This document shows positions 45,802 through 54,796 of a stretch of DNA of 64,000 bases, piece by piece (the stretch's first letter is position 1; each line of letters starts with the position of its first letter). The stretch spans positions 464,282 to 528,281 of the forward strand of contig NZ_AUAW01000001.1 of assembly GCF_000428925.1 (NCBI RefSeq), given 5' to 3'. This stretch comes from Furfurilactobacillus rossiae DSM 15814 (lineage in GTDB: Bacteria > Bacillota > Bacilli > Lactobacillales > Lactobacillaceae). The position numbers and the translations under genes are program-made. The notes beneath the pieces were generated by a model. It saw only the letters and a program-made list of their open reading frames with translations, was not told where the DNA came from and ran no database searches.

Positions 45802-45916
45802 TTTACGTTTTTTTTACATTGCTCATTTTTTGTCTAGTTTAGCACCCCTATTACGCCTACTAATTCGCATCTTTTTTGCGATTTTCTTAGCATTTTATAA
45901 TTTTACGTTTTTTTAC
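45801..45916. promoter_or_regulatory. Paired TTTTACG repeats upstream of speF
   Basis: TTTTACGTTTTTTTTAC (45801-45817) and TTTTACGTTTTTTTAC (45901-45916) are direct repeats exactly 100 bp apart. They lie between speF and the LacI gene, next to the cre-like site. Confidence 0.5.
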
Positions 45917-45932
45917 CTGACCAAATGAACAC

Positions 45933-45968
45933 AAAAAAAGACAATCAATTATCACAATTGATTGTCTT
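45933..45968 (-). terminator. Terminator after the LacI-type regulator
   Basis: AAGACAATCAAT and ATTGATTGTCTT form a perfect stem with a 7-nt loop; TTTTTTT follows on the minus strand. Confidence 0.9.
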
Positions 45969-45992
45969 GTCTTATCTTTTTAATGGATTCAA

Positions 45993-46994
45993 TTAGATGT
46001 GCTTAATGCTTCCGCGTTTTTTCAGAACAACTGAAAAGAGTCTTTCATCTGAATCCGGTTTAAATTCCTCGTCACTTTTTTTGGCGAATAATATTTTAAC
46101 TAGCTTCTCACCCATTTCTTGAATTGGTTGATGAACCGTCGATAATTCTGGTTGGACATAGCGCGTAATTTCAATATCATCGAAGCCAAGAATAGAAATA
46201 TCCTCCGGCACACGTTTGCCATGAGCAAGGAGGCCACGGTTCAATCCAACAGCGAGCTCATCAGAGAAAGCAAAAACTGCGGTTGCGCCGCTATCAATAA
46301 CCTGTTTGGCTGAATTAAAACCACTTACTTTAGAATCATCAGGCTGCTCAAAAAATAATGTTGGGTCTAAATCCAAATGATATTCTTTCAAACCATTTGA
46401 AAAGCCTGTGATTCGATGCAGTTTACTTTCACTATTTCCTGCCTTCATTAGCAAGGCAATTTTTCTGTGTCCATTATCAAGTAAATATTCGGCCGATTTA
46501 CTGCCGGCTTCAAGTTCATTAATGGCCACAGAAGACTCGTTGTCCTGTTGCGGATCCATGATGATGCTAGGCAGACCAGTATTGGCCAGCAGCGTTTGCA
46601 CAAAAGCAAGATCCATATTATCTCCTGCAACGATAATTGCATCTACTGGTCGTTCGCTTAATTCATGAATATGATATCCGATGCCCTCAGAATTTTCTGA
46701 AAATTCCACTGACAGTTCTGCAAACTGTGACACCAAACCGTCCTGCACCCCATGGATCAATTCACGGTAATACGGATTATCCAAGCTCGGCACGATCATT
46801 CCAACCGTCACTTTTGATTCAAATGGCTTATCATTCCCCGTATTGTGATAGCCCATCTTTTTTTGGAGACCGAGCACTTTTTGCCGTGTCGTGGCACTAA
46901 AGCGCTCACCCTTACCATTAAGAATCTGTGAAACAGTTGTTGGCGAAATGCCTGCCTCGTTTGCAATATCAGTTATCGTCGTTTTCTTAGACAT
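45993..46994 (-). CDS. LacI family transcriptional regulator
   Basis: The 333-residue repressor has an N-terminal LacI helix-turn-helix (TTITDIANEAGISPTTVSQIL), a hinge helix, and a periplasmic-binding-like effector domain with VGMIVPSLDNPYYRELIHG and ILGFDDIEITRYVQPELSTV. It reads towards speF on the same strand; the speF promoter region carries LacI-type operator sequences, so control of speF-potE is likely. Its effector, normally a sugar or nucleoside, is unknown. Confidence 0.93.
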   Translation of the reverse strand: MSKKTTITDIANEAGISPTTVSQILNGKGERFSATTRQKVLGLQKKMGYHNTGNDKPFESKVTVGMIVPSLDNPYYRELIHGVQDGLVSQFAELSVEFSENSEGIGYHIHELSERPVDAIIVAGDNMDLAFVQTLLANTGLPSIIMDPQQDNESSVAINELEAGSKSAEYLLDNGHRKIALLMKAGNSESKLHRITGFSNGLKEYHLDLDPTLFFEQPDDSKVSGFNSAKQVIDSGATAVFAFSDELAVGLNRGLLAHGKRVPEDISILGFDDIEITRYVQPELSTVHQPIQEMGEKLVKILFAKKSDEEFKPDSDERLFSVVLKKRGSIKHI

Positions 46995-47141
46995 AATTTA
47001 CCCTACTCTTCATAAATAACTCTTTTATTCGTCACTTTACATAGCATAAGCCAACTAACAAAAAAAACATAGTGAAATGTAAGCCCTTTAATATGGACAC
47101 ATTCAGCCTTTTGTACCCGCCATCATTTTTTGATGATAAAT

Positions 47142-47993
47142 TTATTCAAAAGTCATCAATAACGAAATTGCATCTTTAAGCTGAAGGCCTAACTTCCATT
47201 GAGCGGCTGGAAGAGCTGCTGTTTCTTGGATTGCTGCGTAAACAACCGCCATCGCCTCTGAAACCAGCTGGTCCACATCAAGCTTTGGGAATCTAAGTTT
47301 CAATACATTAAACGTGGCACTAAACAAATCACCGGTACCAAAAAAGTGCCCTTTGATTATGTTCTTGCCAGCCCACACAATTTCATTACCACGGAGCCAA
47401 GCACAACCAATCGCGCTGCCCTTTTTGACTCCCGTTGCAATAATCTGACAGTCAGGAGCAAAACTTTGACACCGTTTCAGTGCCTGCCGCAATTTGTCAT
47501 CCGACGGGGTCATTTCTAAATCGTTTTCTGACAACAGCCCCAGTTCGGTAACGTTAGGCAAAGCAATTTGCGCACCACTCATTAACCGTCTCATTTCCTC
47601 AACGTAACTTTTCGTCAGAGATGGATAGAGTCTGCCCTGATCAGCCATGGCTGGATCAACAATAAGGTTTGGATTGCGATGCTGCCTAATTTCCATATTC
47701 ACTAGTTGAGCCAGCTCATTTGTTCCTAAGTATCCAATAAGTGTCGAAGTAAACGGCTTGATATCAATGGTATCCCAATGATGCCAAACTTGTTCCATCC
47801 AGTCAGCCATTATTTCTCTATGAGGTTGACCAAACCCCTCTGTTTGCGTTGATAACATTTGTACAGGCAAAGAGGCTGTCAAAATATTCATCGATTGGCT
47901 TACCGTTAATGCAGATGTCATGGACATCTGTCCAAGAGCAGTAAAATCTTGAATAATGAGTGTACTTAAAACATTGCTCGCTTGCTTTTCCAT
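47142..47993 (-). CDS. PfkB-like pyridoxal kinase (PdxY/PdxK family)
   Basis: A 283-residue ribokinase-fold protein. The intact catalytic motif GHFFGTGDLFSA (about 232-243) and N-terminal FTALGQMSMTSAL match the pyridoxal kinase family, which phosphorylates vitamin B6 vitamers. It lies 147 bp ahead of the LacI gene on the same strand. A clear Shine-Dalgarno is not at the usual distance (GAAAGGG is about 14 bp upstream), so the start is less certain. It would supply PLP to the neighbouring decarboxylases. Confidence 0.85.
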   Translation of the reverse strand: MEKQASNVLSTLIIQDFTALGQMSMTSALTVSQSMNILTASLPVQMLSTQTEGFGQPHREIMADWMEQVWHHWDTIDIKPFTSTLIGYLGTNELAQLVNMEIRQHRNPNLIVDPAMADQGRLYPSLTKSYVEEMRRLMSGAQIALPNVTELGLLSENDLEMTPSDDKLRQALKRCQSFAPDCQIIATGVKKGSAIGCAWLRGNEIVWAGKNIIKGHFFGTGDLFSATFNVLKLRFPKLDVDQLVSEAMAVVYAAIQETAALPAAQWKLGLQLKDAISLLMTFE

Positions 47994-48194
47994 TGAATAA
48001 TTAATGACCCTTTCTTCTGAAATAAAAATCGAATTCGGCTATTCGAGAACTTTCTCTCAATTTACCACTGTTCATGTAGATTAGCGTTCGCAAATCCCAT
48101 TTAAACTAATCAAATGGATAATTTTCATTCAAATATTCCTTTTTACCCATCGCAATGTGTTACCCTTACGCTAAGAAGAACGAGGAGGCGCATT

Positions 48195-49235
48195 ATGGCG
48201 CAACATCAAAGACTTATTTCGCTAATTGAACCACCTGTCAGTTTGTCTGACAGTAACATGTCAGCCTATGTCGAAGGAACTTACGATTTGCTGGTACGGT
48301 TGGCAGATCATCAGCAGTGGGACGAAGCTGCCTTAACAGCTTTAACTAAAAAAATCGCGTCAACAGTTAACGACGCCAATTTAAAGACCCAGTTTAGTAA
48401 CTGGCAAGCATCCAGTGCCACCGTAGGCAGTTCAGCATTTACCACTTTATTTGCCGCCAGTTCGATGGCACCGATGGACAAAATGCGTCAATTGCTTTCA
48501 ATCCTTGGTGCTCATCTCAACAGTAACACTGGCGATTTAGTCGCGGATCATGAATTCGCCCGTGAAGCCGGTCCCAGCGACCCCTTCTGGCGCGAACTTG
48601 CTCATACTGTTCAGGCAGCTTTTCCAAACGGACTGGCTCAAGATGACGCAACGGTCCGCATGGTTCACCAGTTACGGTACCTAATCGACGCCCATAACGT
48701 CGCGTTTGTGCGACGTTCATTTGAGCTCAACGGAGAAAACGATCTTGAAGCGCTCATTGCGTTTGACAAAGACGCCATCGCTCACGGCAATATTGCCAGT
48801 AAAGCGGATTCTTCCCGCATGCACAACAAGCAGCCAGAGGCTTTAGCACGCGGCGTGTTGCCGGCACTTCCAACCGCTAATTTCAAACGGTTAGTCGATT
48901 TTCATAGTGAATTTGTAATTGCCCCCGTTCCCGAACCGACGTTTATCATTGTGCCACTGGGACAAATTGCTAATGTAAATGATGTGCCGGCATACGTTCG
49001 CGGTCTGACCTTAGAAGAACGCAACGCCCTAGTTAATGGGGCATCTTTCAATTATGCTGACACAAACGATTATGGTCAACCTGAAAGTCGGCACGCTTTG
49101 TTTGACGTAAACTATGGCGAAAATGACCCGATGGTTCGTCGACTGGCAATGAAGCCATACACCAGTCCACGGGCAGAGCCACGTGCCATTGCCCTGCTTC
49201 AGCAACAATACGACGCAGCCGTTCAACAGCGTTAA
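48195..49235 (+). CDS. Conserved-looking protein of unknown function
   Basis: A 346-residue soluble protein without membrane segments or signal peptide. Its N-terminal 150 residues are helical. The middle carries DPFWRELAHTVQAAFPNG, and the C-terminal part has DFHSEFVIAPVPEPTFIIVPLGQI. I do not recognise the family. ATG 48195 follows a strong GAGGAGG. It stands alone with its own terminator. Confidence 0.75.
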   Translation: MAQHQRLISLIEPPVSLSDSNMSAYVEGTYDLLVRLADHQQWDEAALTALTKKIASTVNDANLKTQFSNWQASSATVGSSAFTTLFAASSMAPMDKMRQLLSILGAHLNSNTGDLVADHEFAREAGPSDPFWRELAHTVQAAFPNGLAQDDATVRMVHQLRYLIDAHNVAFVRRSFELNGENDLEALIAFDKDAIAHGNIASKADSSRMHNKQPEALARGVLPALPTANFKRLVDFHSEFVIAPVPEPTFIIVPLGQIANVNDVPAYVRGLTLEERNALVNGASFNYADTNDYGQPESRHALFDVNYGENDPMVRRLAMKPYTSPRAEPRAIALLQQQYDAAVQQR

Positions 49236-49253
49236 TTAAATATGGAGCATCTT

Positions 49254-49304
49254 AAACTTTGTCACCTTGGTACTTTTTTACTTAGGATTGGCAAAGTTTT
49301 TTTA
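49254..49304 (+). terminator. Terminator after the gene ending at 49235
   Basis: AAACTTTG pairs with CAAAGTTT across a long AT-rich loop, followed by TTTT. Confidence 0.55.
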
Positions 49305-49452
49305 TGCCAAAATGCACTTGCGCGAAGCTTTTGTAGACTTCCTACGCCATAAAAATTACCTTCCCTTTACAAAGTGCGCTCTTCATTTCGTTACTAATGA
49401 TGTAGTCGTGGCCACGATATACAAATACCTCAACATTTAAGGAGCGAAACAC

Positions 49453-49656
49453 ATGTCACAAAAATGGCTTAAAACGAGCGTTCAATATCTTATTTCAGGT
49501 GAAGGTCACAGTACGCCGATCAAACGGAACTATAATACCGTTGCTCAAAACATCACTGATGATCAACTGAACAAGTTTGGCGCAGCAATTGCAAGTCTGT
49601 CCAACGACAGTGTTAACGACATCTTTGTTACCACAAAGCAAGAAGCGAACGCCTAA
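49453..49656 (+). CDS. DUF1659 family protein
   Basis: A 67-residue protein with NYNTVAQNITDDQLNKFGAAIASLS, typical of DUF1659. It is paired with a DUF2922 gene 25 bp downstream, a common couple in lactobacilli and bacilli. Function unknown. AAGGAGCG precedes the ATG. Confidence 0.8.
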   Translation: MSQKWLKTSVQYLISGEGHSTPIKRNYNTVAQNITDDQLNKFGAAIASLSNDSVNDIFVTTKQEANA

Positions 49657-49681
49657 CTCACAATCAAAGGAGAATTAGTTT

Positions 49682-49978
49682 ATGAAAGAATTGAGTCTCA
49701 AGTTTAAAAACGGTGACGGCAAGGCCAGCCACCTAAAATTACGATACGTTAGTGAAGACTTAACTGAATCCGCAGTCCGTGCCGCAATGAAGACCATCGC
49801 AGAATCAAACGTGGTGGTTGATAAAGACAACCATCTGACTTATGTAACCCCTGTTTCAGCTCAGTATATCGACACTGTGAATACGGTGATCTTTGACGAT
49901 GAGCCGGCCAAGAAACCTCATGTTCCAACACCGCCTGCATCATCTGTCCTAGGCACCACCGCACAACCACAAGTTTAA
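49682..49978 (+). CDS. DUF2922 family protein
   Basis: A 98-residue protein matching DUF2922: an N-terminal beta-rich LSLKFKNGDGKASHLKLRY and a C-terminal SAQYIDTVNTVIFD. A Pro-rich tail of about 20 residues extends beyond the usual domain. It is co-transcribed with the DUF1659 gene. AAAGGAGAA precedes the ATG. Confidence 0.8.
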   Translation: MKELSLKFKNGDGKASHLKLRYVSEDLTESAVRAAMKTIAESNVVVDKDNHLTYVTPVSAQYIDTVNTVIFDDEPAKKPHVPTPPASSVLGTTAQPQV

Positions 49979-49999
49979 CCCTCAAGTTTTAGCAAAAAT

Positions 50000-50033
50000 G
50001 GCACGCCCTTCCATTGCTGGAGGCGTGCCTCTT
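50000..50033 (+). terminator. Terminator after the DUF2922 gene
   Basis: GGCACGCC (50000-50007) and GGCGTGCC (50022-50029) form a perfect stem, followed by TCTTT. Confidence 0.8.
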
Positions 50034-50083
50034 TCTATGTATGCGTAACGTTAAACTCTAAAACTGTTTCTGGAGGAGATTAC

Positions 50084-50215
50084 ATGAAACGTTTAACCAC
50101 TTTAACCGTTGGTCTACTGTACTGGTGGATTGCCGTGACCATCTTTAACATGCCTCTATCGCCATCTAAAATTTGTCATTATCTTATCGAATCAATCTTC
50201 ATGATGAACTCTTAA
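50084..50215 (+). CDS. Small hydrophobic protein
   Basis: A 43-residue protein beginning MKRLTTLTVGLLYWWIAVTI, with one probable transmembrane helix. It has a perfect GGAGGAG eight bases before ATG. It follows the DUF1659/DUF2922 pair, where a small membrane protein is commonly found. I cannot give a function. Confidence 0.6.
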   Translation: MKRLTTLTVGLLYWWIAVTIFNMPLSPSKICHYLIESIFMMNS

Positions 50216-50408
50216 CATTGCTTATTTTTTACCTCGAGCACGTTAAAAAAGCAATCACTTCAAGGACCAATGATGGCGCTTTCATATGTTTTTGTAAAAA
50301 GTTTGACCTTTTCTGACTTTTATCGAGCATTTCTATTGACCCATCTTAAAAAAGATGGTATTTATAAGTAGTCAATTTTTTTAGATTTCTCGCATGGAGG
50401 GACAGCAG

Positions 50409-50594
50409 ATGGAAACTGAAGCACATCGCAACATCATTACATCAAAACTACGTCGCTTATTTAAAACAAAGGCACAGACAAAAGAAGATCGAACTGTTAT
50501 CGTACCAAGTAGCGTTCGGTCAGAAAATCATCGTTTTGATCAGTCACTGTTCAACAGTCTGTTGAGCCTGCAATTTGCCCGAATTGACGACTAG
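50409..50594 (+). CDS. Small basic protein of unknown function
   Basis: A 61-residue soluble protein with a basic N-terminal half (RNIITSKLRRLFKTKAQTKE). ATG 50409 has GGAGGG at 7 bp; an upstream ATG includes that site. Between a possible -35 (TTGACC) and the -10 region lies CCATCTTAAAAAAGATGG (50341-50358), an inverted repeat that might be an operator. Confidence 0.55.
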   Translation: METEAHRNIITSKLRRLFKTKAQTKEDRTVIVPSSVRSENHRFDQSLFNSLLSLQFARIDD

Positions 50595-50623
50595 TTCAGT
50601 AATTTAAAATTTAATCGATCCAC

Positions 50624-50664
50624 AAGAACGGCGATCACTGAAATTCAGTGATCGCCGTTCTTCA
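50624..50664. terminator. Strong bidirectional terminator
   Basis: AAGAACGGCGATCACTGA pairs perfectly with TCAGTGATCGCCGTTCTT around a 3-nt loop. Confidence 0.92.
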
Positions 50665-50682
50665 TTTCAAATATAAAATCGC

Positions 50683-51261
50683 TTAATTTGCGATACCGAC
50701 CCATGGTTTGGCAACATTTGCTGACAACAGTGTAATCAACCATTGATTCCACTGCTGCAACTCAATAACCTGGCGCAAAACTCGACTACGGGCATCAACT
50801 GTCTCAATCAAAACACGATCAGCAACTTTGGCAGCAACCTGTTGGACAAAGACAAATGCCACATGTGTTGCACCTAATGCCGTCAGTACCGCCAATCGAT
50901 CCGAACAAAATGGTGTTACGGTCTTCGCTTCACTATCGGACGCAGCACTGTTCGTTAAAATGATCCGTTTTACCGGCCGTTTGAAATTAGTCAGTGCCCA
51001 ACTCAAGGTGTGCAAGTATTTAACTGTCGCCATCCCTGAAGTTAGGTACACAGCGTCGATACCGGCCGTGGCCTCAGCCATGAATAGACCATCGTCAGCC
51101 GCACCAACCAGAATTTCAAAACGTGCGCGTACCTGCTTCGATAAGCTGTGGGGATGCATCGTGGTCAAACGCAAGCGATCCGCAGGTTGAGCTGCAGCCA
51201 TTGCCGAAATCAACGTTTGTGTACTCTGCTGATCCGCATTGATAAATAGAATGTTTGCCAT
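50683..51261 (-). CDS. Protein of unknown function, possibly Rossmann-like
   Basis: A 192-residue soluble protein. The N-terminus ANILFINADQQSTQTLISAM and the repeated short hydrophobic strands suggest an alpha/beta nucleotide-binding fold, but no glycine-rich cofactor motif is present. I do not recognise the family. ATG 51261 has AAGGAGGG and a TTATAAT -10-like box about 55 bp upstream. Confidence 0.65.
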   Translation of the reverse strand: MANILFINADQQSTQTLISAMAAAQPADRLRLTTMHPHSLSKQVRARFEILVGAADDGLFMAEATAGIDAVYLTSGMATVKYLHTLSWALTNFKRPVKRIILTNSAASDSEAKTVTPFCSDRLAVLTALGATHVAFVFVQQVAAKVADRVLIETVDARSRVLRQVIELQQWNQWLITLLSANVAKPWVGIAN

Positions 51262-51563
51262 GGTACACCCTCCTTTGAAACAGTTAATGCCCATTGATAA
51301 TTGCTATATGGACATTATAACCGTTTTTTCATAAAAAGGATATACCAAATCTTAAAAATAAACTTTTTAAGTTGTACGCGTTTTATTTATCATCAGTTAC
51401 AAATGTTTTTATACAGGCATTTAGTTAAGCCAGTAAAACAATTTACCACTTATCAGTATAATATATACCAATATTGTGAAAAGCCGCTTTAAAATTGGTA
51501 AATCCCCTATACAAACAGGACCTTCACATCATTTAAGATGTGCTTTTACTGAAACCACTTCTA
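51262..51563. other. AT-rich intergenic stretch
   Basis: Holds the promoter of the gene ending at 50683 and the 3' flank of the nitroreductase gene, where CACATCTTAAATGATGTG forms a short hairpin without a proper T-run. Nothing else is supported. Confidence 0.5.
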
Positions 51564-52166
51564 TTAATCGATTGTTTTAAAACGATCTTCATCGTCCATA
51601 TAATCTTTATCGTCAGGTGTACTTTCGATCGACCCAAATGGCATTTCACTGCGTAAGCGCCAGCTACTTGGTAAATCAAAAGCTTTGGCGATACTTTCGT
51701 CAATAAGCGGATTGTAGTGCTGCACCGATGCACCTAAATTGTTCTCGGCCAATGCAGTCCAAGCGGCAAATTGACTATTACCAATATGTTGTTCAGACCA
51801 GTCGTAGAAATTATCAGCATACAGTGGGAAACCATCTTCCAATTCCTTAACTTTATCCATATCGGTAAACCACAGAATCGTTCCAAATCCAGCCTTAAAC
51901 TGCTGTTCAACCTTTTGCTTGCTGCCTTCAAATGCTTCCGCAGGCGCAACCTTTTTCAGTTCGTCTAACACAATGTCCCAAACCTTCTCGTGAGCGTCGC
52001 CAAAAGCGAAAACCACACGCGTTGTTTGACTATTAAAAGCGGACGGTGACTCCTTGATTACATCCTTAAGCATCGCAGTGATATCTTTTTGCGACTGATC
52101 CACCTTTTTACCCAAGTTGTAAATTGATCGACGTTGTTTCATCAAGCTTAAAAGTTCTGTTTCCAT
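51564..52166 (-). CDS. Nitroreductase family protein
   Basis: A 200-residue FMN-dependent oxidoreductase. Landmarks are the N-terminal MKQRRSIYNLG (flavin phosphate binding) and SAFNSQTTRVVFAFGD, and the LGASVQHYNPLID segment. It probably reduces nitro compounds or quinones with NAD(P)H. ATG 52166 is selected over the upstream in-frame start because GGAGG lies 8 bp before it. Confidence 0.88.
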   Translation of the reverse strand: METELLSLMKQRRSIYNLGKKVDQSQKDITAMLKDVIKESPSAFNSQTTRVVFAFGDAHEKVWDIVLDELKKVAPAEAFEGSKQKVEQQFKAGFGTILWFTDMDKVKELEDGFPLYADNFYDWSEQHIGNSQFAAWTALAENNLGASVQHYNPLIDESIAKAFDLPSSWRLRSEMPFGSIESTPDDKDYMDDEDRFKTID

Positions 52167-52344
52167 GTCATCGTCCTCCAAAGTTTTGTCATTGTTTTCT
52201 ATAACGGGGTTTACTATATCGCACTTACGAAAAGTAAGCAACAATATTTTCAATTATTTTCACCTTGTATATTGCTTCACATTGTTTACCAAACATGCGA
52301 AAATAACGGTGTAGTAGCAACCTAAACCAATGGAGGTTATGAAA

Positions 52345-53091
52345 ATGGCAAATCGTTTAACGGATAAAGTTGCAATTATCACAGGTGGAACCAAGGGTAT
52401 TGGACTGGCAACCGCTGCCGCTTTTTTGCGAGAAGGTGCGAAAGTCGTTATCACCTCGCGTAATGAGGATGACGGTAAAACGGCACTTGATGGTCTAAAC
52501 GGCGGTGACAACGCCCTTTATATGCAACAAGATGCTTCTAATGAAGCTCGCTTTAAAGAAGTTATTGACGATACCGTTGCTAAGTTTGGTAAGCTTGATA
52601 TCATTGTCAACAATGCCGGTATCGCCATTGCGAAAGATGTTGAGCACACCACAGCTGATGAATGGCATCAATTGCTGGGAATTAACTTGGACGGTGTTTT
52701 CTACGGTACGAAGTACGGCATGATTGCAATGAAGGACCACGGCGGCTCTATTATCAACATGTCCTCCATTGAAGGCTTCATCGGTGACCCACTATTAGCT
52801 GCTTACAATGCATCTAAAGGTGGCGTTCGCTTATTCAGCAAGTCTGCAGCATTGTATGCCGCAAAACAAGGCTACGGCGTACGCGTCAACACTGTGCATC
52901 CTGGGTACATCAAGACACCATTAGTGGAAGCCCAACCAGGAATGGAAGAAGCTCAAACAAAATTAACACCAGTTGGTCACATCGGTGAACCTGATGATAT
53001 TGCAAACATCTGTGTTTACCTCGCCTCCGACGAATCTAAGTTCGCTACCGGATCAGAATTTGTCGTCGACGGTGGCTACACTGCTCAATAA
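52345..53091 (+). CDS. Short-chain dehydrogenase resembling R-specific alcohol dehydrogenase
   Basis: A 248-residue SDR very similar to the NADP-dependent R-specific alcohol dehydrogenase of lactobacilli: ANRLTDKVAIITGG, NNAGIA, INMSSIEGFIGDP, catalytic YNASKG, VRVNTVHPGYIKTP and the C-terminus FATGSEFVVDGGYTAQ. After strand 2 it has TSRNEDD, with an arginine fitting NADPH. ATG 52345 is 8 bp from GGAGG. It likely reduces prochiral ketones. Confidence 0.93.
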   Translation: MANRLTDKVAIITGGTKGIGLATAAAFLREGAKVVITSRNEDDGKTALDGLNGGDNALYMQQDASNEARFKEVIDDTVAKFGKLDIIVNNAGIAIAKDVEHTTADEWHQLLGINLDGVFYGTKYGMIAMKDHGGSIINMSSIEGFIGDPLLAAYNASKGGVRLFSKSAALYAAKQGYGVRVNTVHPGYIKTPLVEAQPGMEEAQTKLTPVGHIGEPDDIANICVYLASDESKFATGSEFVVDGGYTAQ

Positions 53092-53124
53092 AATAGACTT
53101 TACGTTCACTCTTACGCGTATTAT

Positions 53125-53155
53125 AAAAAGCCCAATTCCGACAAATTGGGCTTTT
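53125..53155. terminator. Terminator after the SDR gene
   Basis: AAAAGCCCAATT pairs with AATTGGGCTTTT around a 7-nt loop. Confidence 0.88.
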
Positions 53156-53173
53156 AGCATTTCATTGATTAAA

Positions 53174-53590
53174 TTAATCTGAAACTGGTTCGTTTGCGAT
53201 TTCTGTACCAGCGTCAGGACCTGCATTAAGGCTCACAATTCGGTCAACGGAAATGACAACCGCTGCAATTAAATCAGGCAATTGATTATCTACTGCATAC
53301 TGATGAGCCGCCTCAAACACGGGGCCATCTTTATAGATTGTTGCGTACCCTTCAACTCGCAACCCAATCTTACCTGGATAAGGATGAACGGCAACGGCTA
53401 TCTTATGGTTTGCCTGCAAATTGTGCCAAGCTTGGCGCCCAGTTTCCTCATTATAGATTAAATGTTCATCGTCCATGACTCTCAGCGTGCCTTTTGGACC
53501 AATTTGTGGATTTCCATCCTCATCAACGGTTGCAATAAACGGAAACGCTTGTGAAATCAAATCTTTCATTTCGGATGTCAACTTTGCCAT
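53174..53590 (-). CDS. PNPOx-fold flavin-binding protein
   Basis: A 138-residue split-barrel protein with FIATVDEDGNPQIGPKGTLRV, GRQAWHNLQANHKIAVAV and a GLRVEGYATIYKDG segment, typical of the pyridoxamine-5'-phosphate-oxidase-like family. It probably binds FMN or F420-like flavin; its substrate is unknown. GAGGAGG precedes the ATG. It is one of four proteins of this fold in the window. Confidence 0.85.
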   Translation of the reverse strand: MAKLTSEMKDLISQAFPFIATVDEDGNPQIGPKGTLRVMDDEHLIYNEETGRQAWHNLQANHKIAVAVHPYPGKIGLRVEGYATIYKDGPVFEAAHQYAVDNQLPDLIAAVVISVDRIVSLNAGPDAGTEIANEPVSD

Positions 53591-53678
53591 ACTGAAACCT
53601 CCTCAAGCTTAATTGAATCCAGTATATAAGACATCCCATTGTCGCGCTATTTTTCTGTTCTTTAGTAGCGATTCTTTA

Positions 53679-54185
53679 TTACTTTCCCTGTTCGCGCATG
53701 ATGATCATTGCTAACCCAATACCGGTCAACAGGCCGAAGGATTCATTTACAGTGACCGAAAACGCATCTGGATTATCAATTTGCTGTCGCATACTAACTA
53801 CCGGTGTTTGATCGGCTGAACGAAATATTTGAAAGCTAACGTTGCCAAGCCCTGCCTTCAACTGGTAGCGTTCATTCTTCACGTTGATGAGATAACCGTT
53901 TTGAAAATTATGAGTTACCACTAATGCCACCGGCTGATGGTTGATCTCCAAACGGTATTTACCACTCAATAAATGTGTCTTGGACTCGACCGTTAACGTC
54001 ATTCCTTCCACGGTGAGTTCGTCATGAATTGGCATTGCCACAGCCCAGCCAAAGAATTGGTTCCACAAATTCGTCCAACCGTGATTTTTAACACGGCCCA
54101 ATTCGTGACCATCTTCATTGGTAAGTAAAAAACGTTGACCACGACCTGCATTAGCAATCAGGTGTGTGGTTAATCCACTTGTCAT
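53679..54185 (-). CDS. Protein of unknown function, beta-rich
   Basis: A 168-residue protein composed of repeated beta-strand segments (RFLLTNEDGHELGRV, MTLTVESKTHLLSGKYRLEI, FSVTVNESFG) and a C-terminal hydrophobic stretch LLTGIGLAMIIM. The pattern recalls the LURP-one/tubby-like fold, but that is a guess. GGGGATA precedes the ATG. Confidence 0.6.
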   Translation of the reverse strand: MTSGLTTHLIANAGRGQRFLLTNEDGHELGRVKNHGWTNLWNQFFGWAVAMPIHDELTVEGMTLTVESKTHLLSGKYRLEINHQPVALVVTHNFQNGYLINVKNERYQLKAGLGNVSFQIFRSADQTPVVSMRQQIDNPDAFSVTVNESFGLLTGIGLAMIIMREQGK

Positions 54186-54292
54186 TTATATTATCCCCAA
54201 AATTTTTAAATTCGTGTCCCAGTCTGTGAGACTCAAATAGTTTGAACTAACAAGGCCGACGTGTAAATTTTGATTTTGGTGCGTTCAGGCCG

Positions 54293-54796
54293 CTATTGAG
54301 CCTGCGGTGTCTCGTGTTGTTTAGCCTTGTATTCTTGCACATCAATTCGATAAACGTTTACGTACTTAACACCATGGGGATCAATGTTTTTCCATGCATG
54401 ACCTGTTTCGTGAATCAGTACTTGTTGTAATGCGTGTAATTTACCTTCTGTGTCTGTCACTTGATGAGCCACACCAGTACCGATAATACTGTGATAAAGC
54501 CAAGAATTATGACTAGCCTCTGTCGATTCAGTCGGCATCAAGGAACCCCCGTCGTCAATCTCAAAACCGACCCGATTATCTAGTTTGATCAAATCAACTT
54601 TCTGACCTTCCGGCGCACCATGAATGTACAGCGTTAATTTACCATCGTCCGTTATTTCAAAACCATAATTGGTCGGCACCACATAGGGAAAGTCTTCCGT
54701 GTTGATTGCTGTGTGAATAATGTGTGATCCATTCAAAATTGCAGTTATCTTGCTAAGATCAGTTACTGCTCTTTTTGCTCGCCTTATCTCTGTCAT
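54293..54796 (-). CDS. PNPOx-fold flavin-binding protein (NimA-like), paralogue of 39289
   Basis: A 167-residue protein closely matching the one at 39289: PYVVPTNYGFEI, LYIHGAPEGQKVDLIKLDNR, VGFEIDDGGSLMP and HETGHAWKNID. It is not linked to an MFS gene here. Function is probably flavin-dependent reduction or ligand binding. AGGAGC precedes the ATG. Confidence 0.85.
   Translation of the reverse strand: MTEIRRAKRAVTDLSKITAILNGSHIIHTAINTEDFPYVVPTNYGFEITDDGKLTLYIHGAPEGQKVDLIKLDNRVGFEIDDGGSLMPTESTEASHNSWLYHSIIGTGVAHQVTDTEGKLHALQQVLIHETGHAWKNIDPHGVKYVNVYRIDVQEYKAKQHETPQAQ

Noticed and set aside
47095..47141. Hairpin ATCATC/GATGAT after the pyridoxal kinase gene
   Set aside because: Short stem and a G-rich tail instead of T-run; not a convincing terminator.
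51301..51492. 63-codon plus-strand frame in an AT-rich gap
   Set aside because: No ribosome binding site, odd composition, and it overlaps the promoter of the opposite gene.
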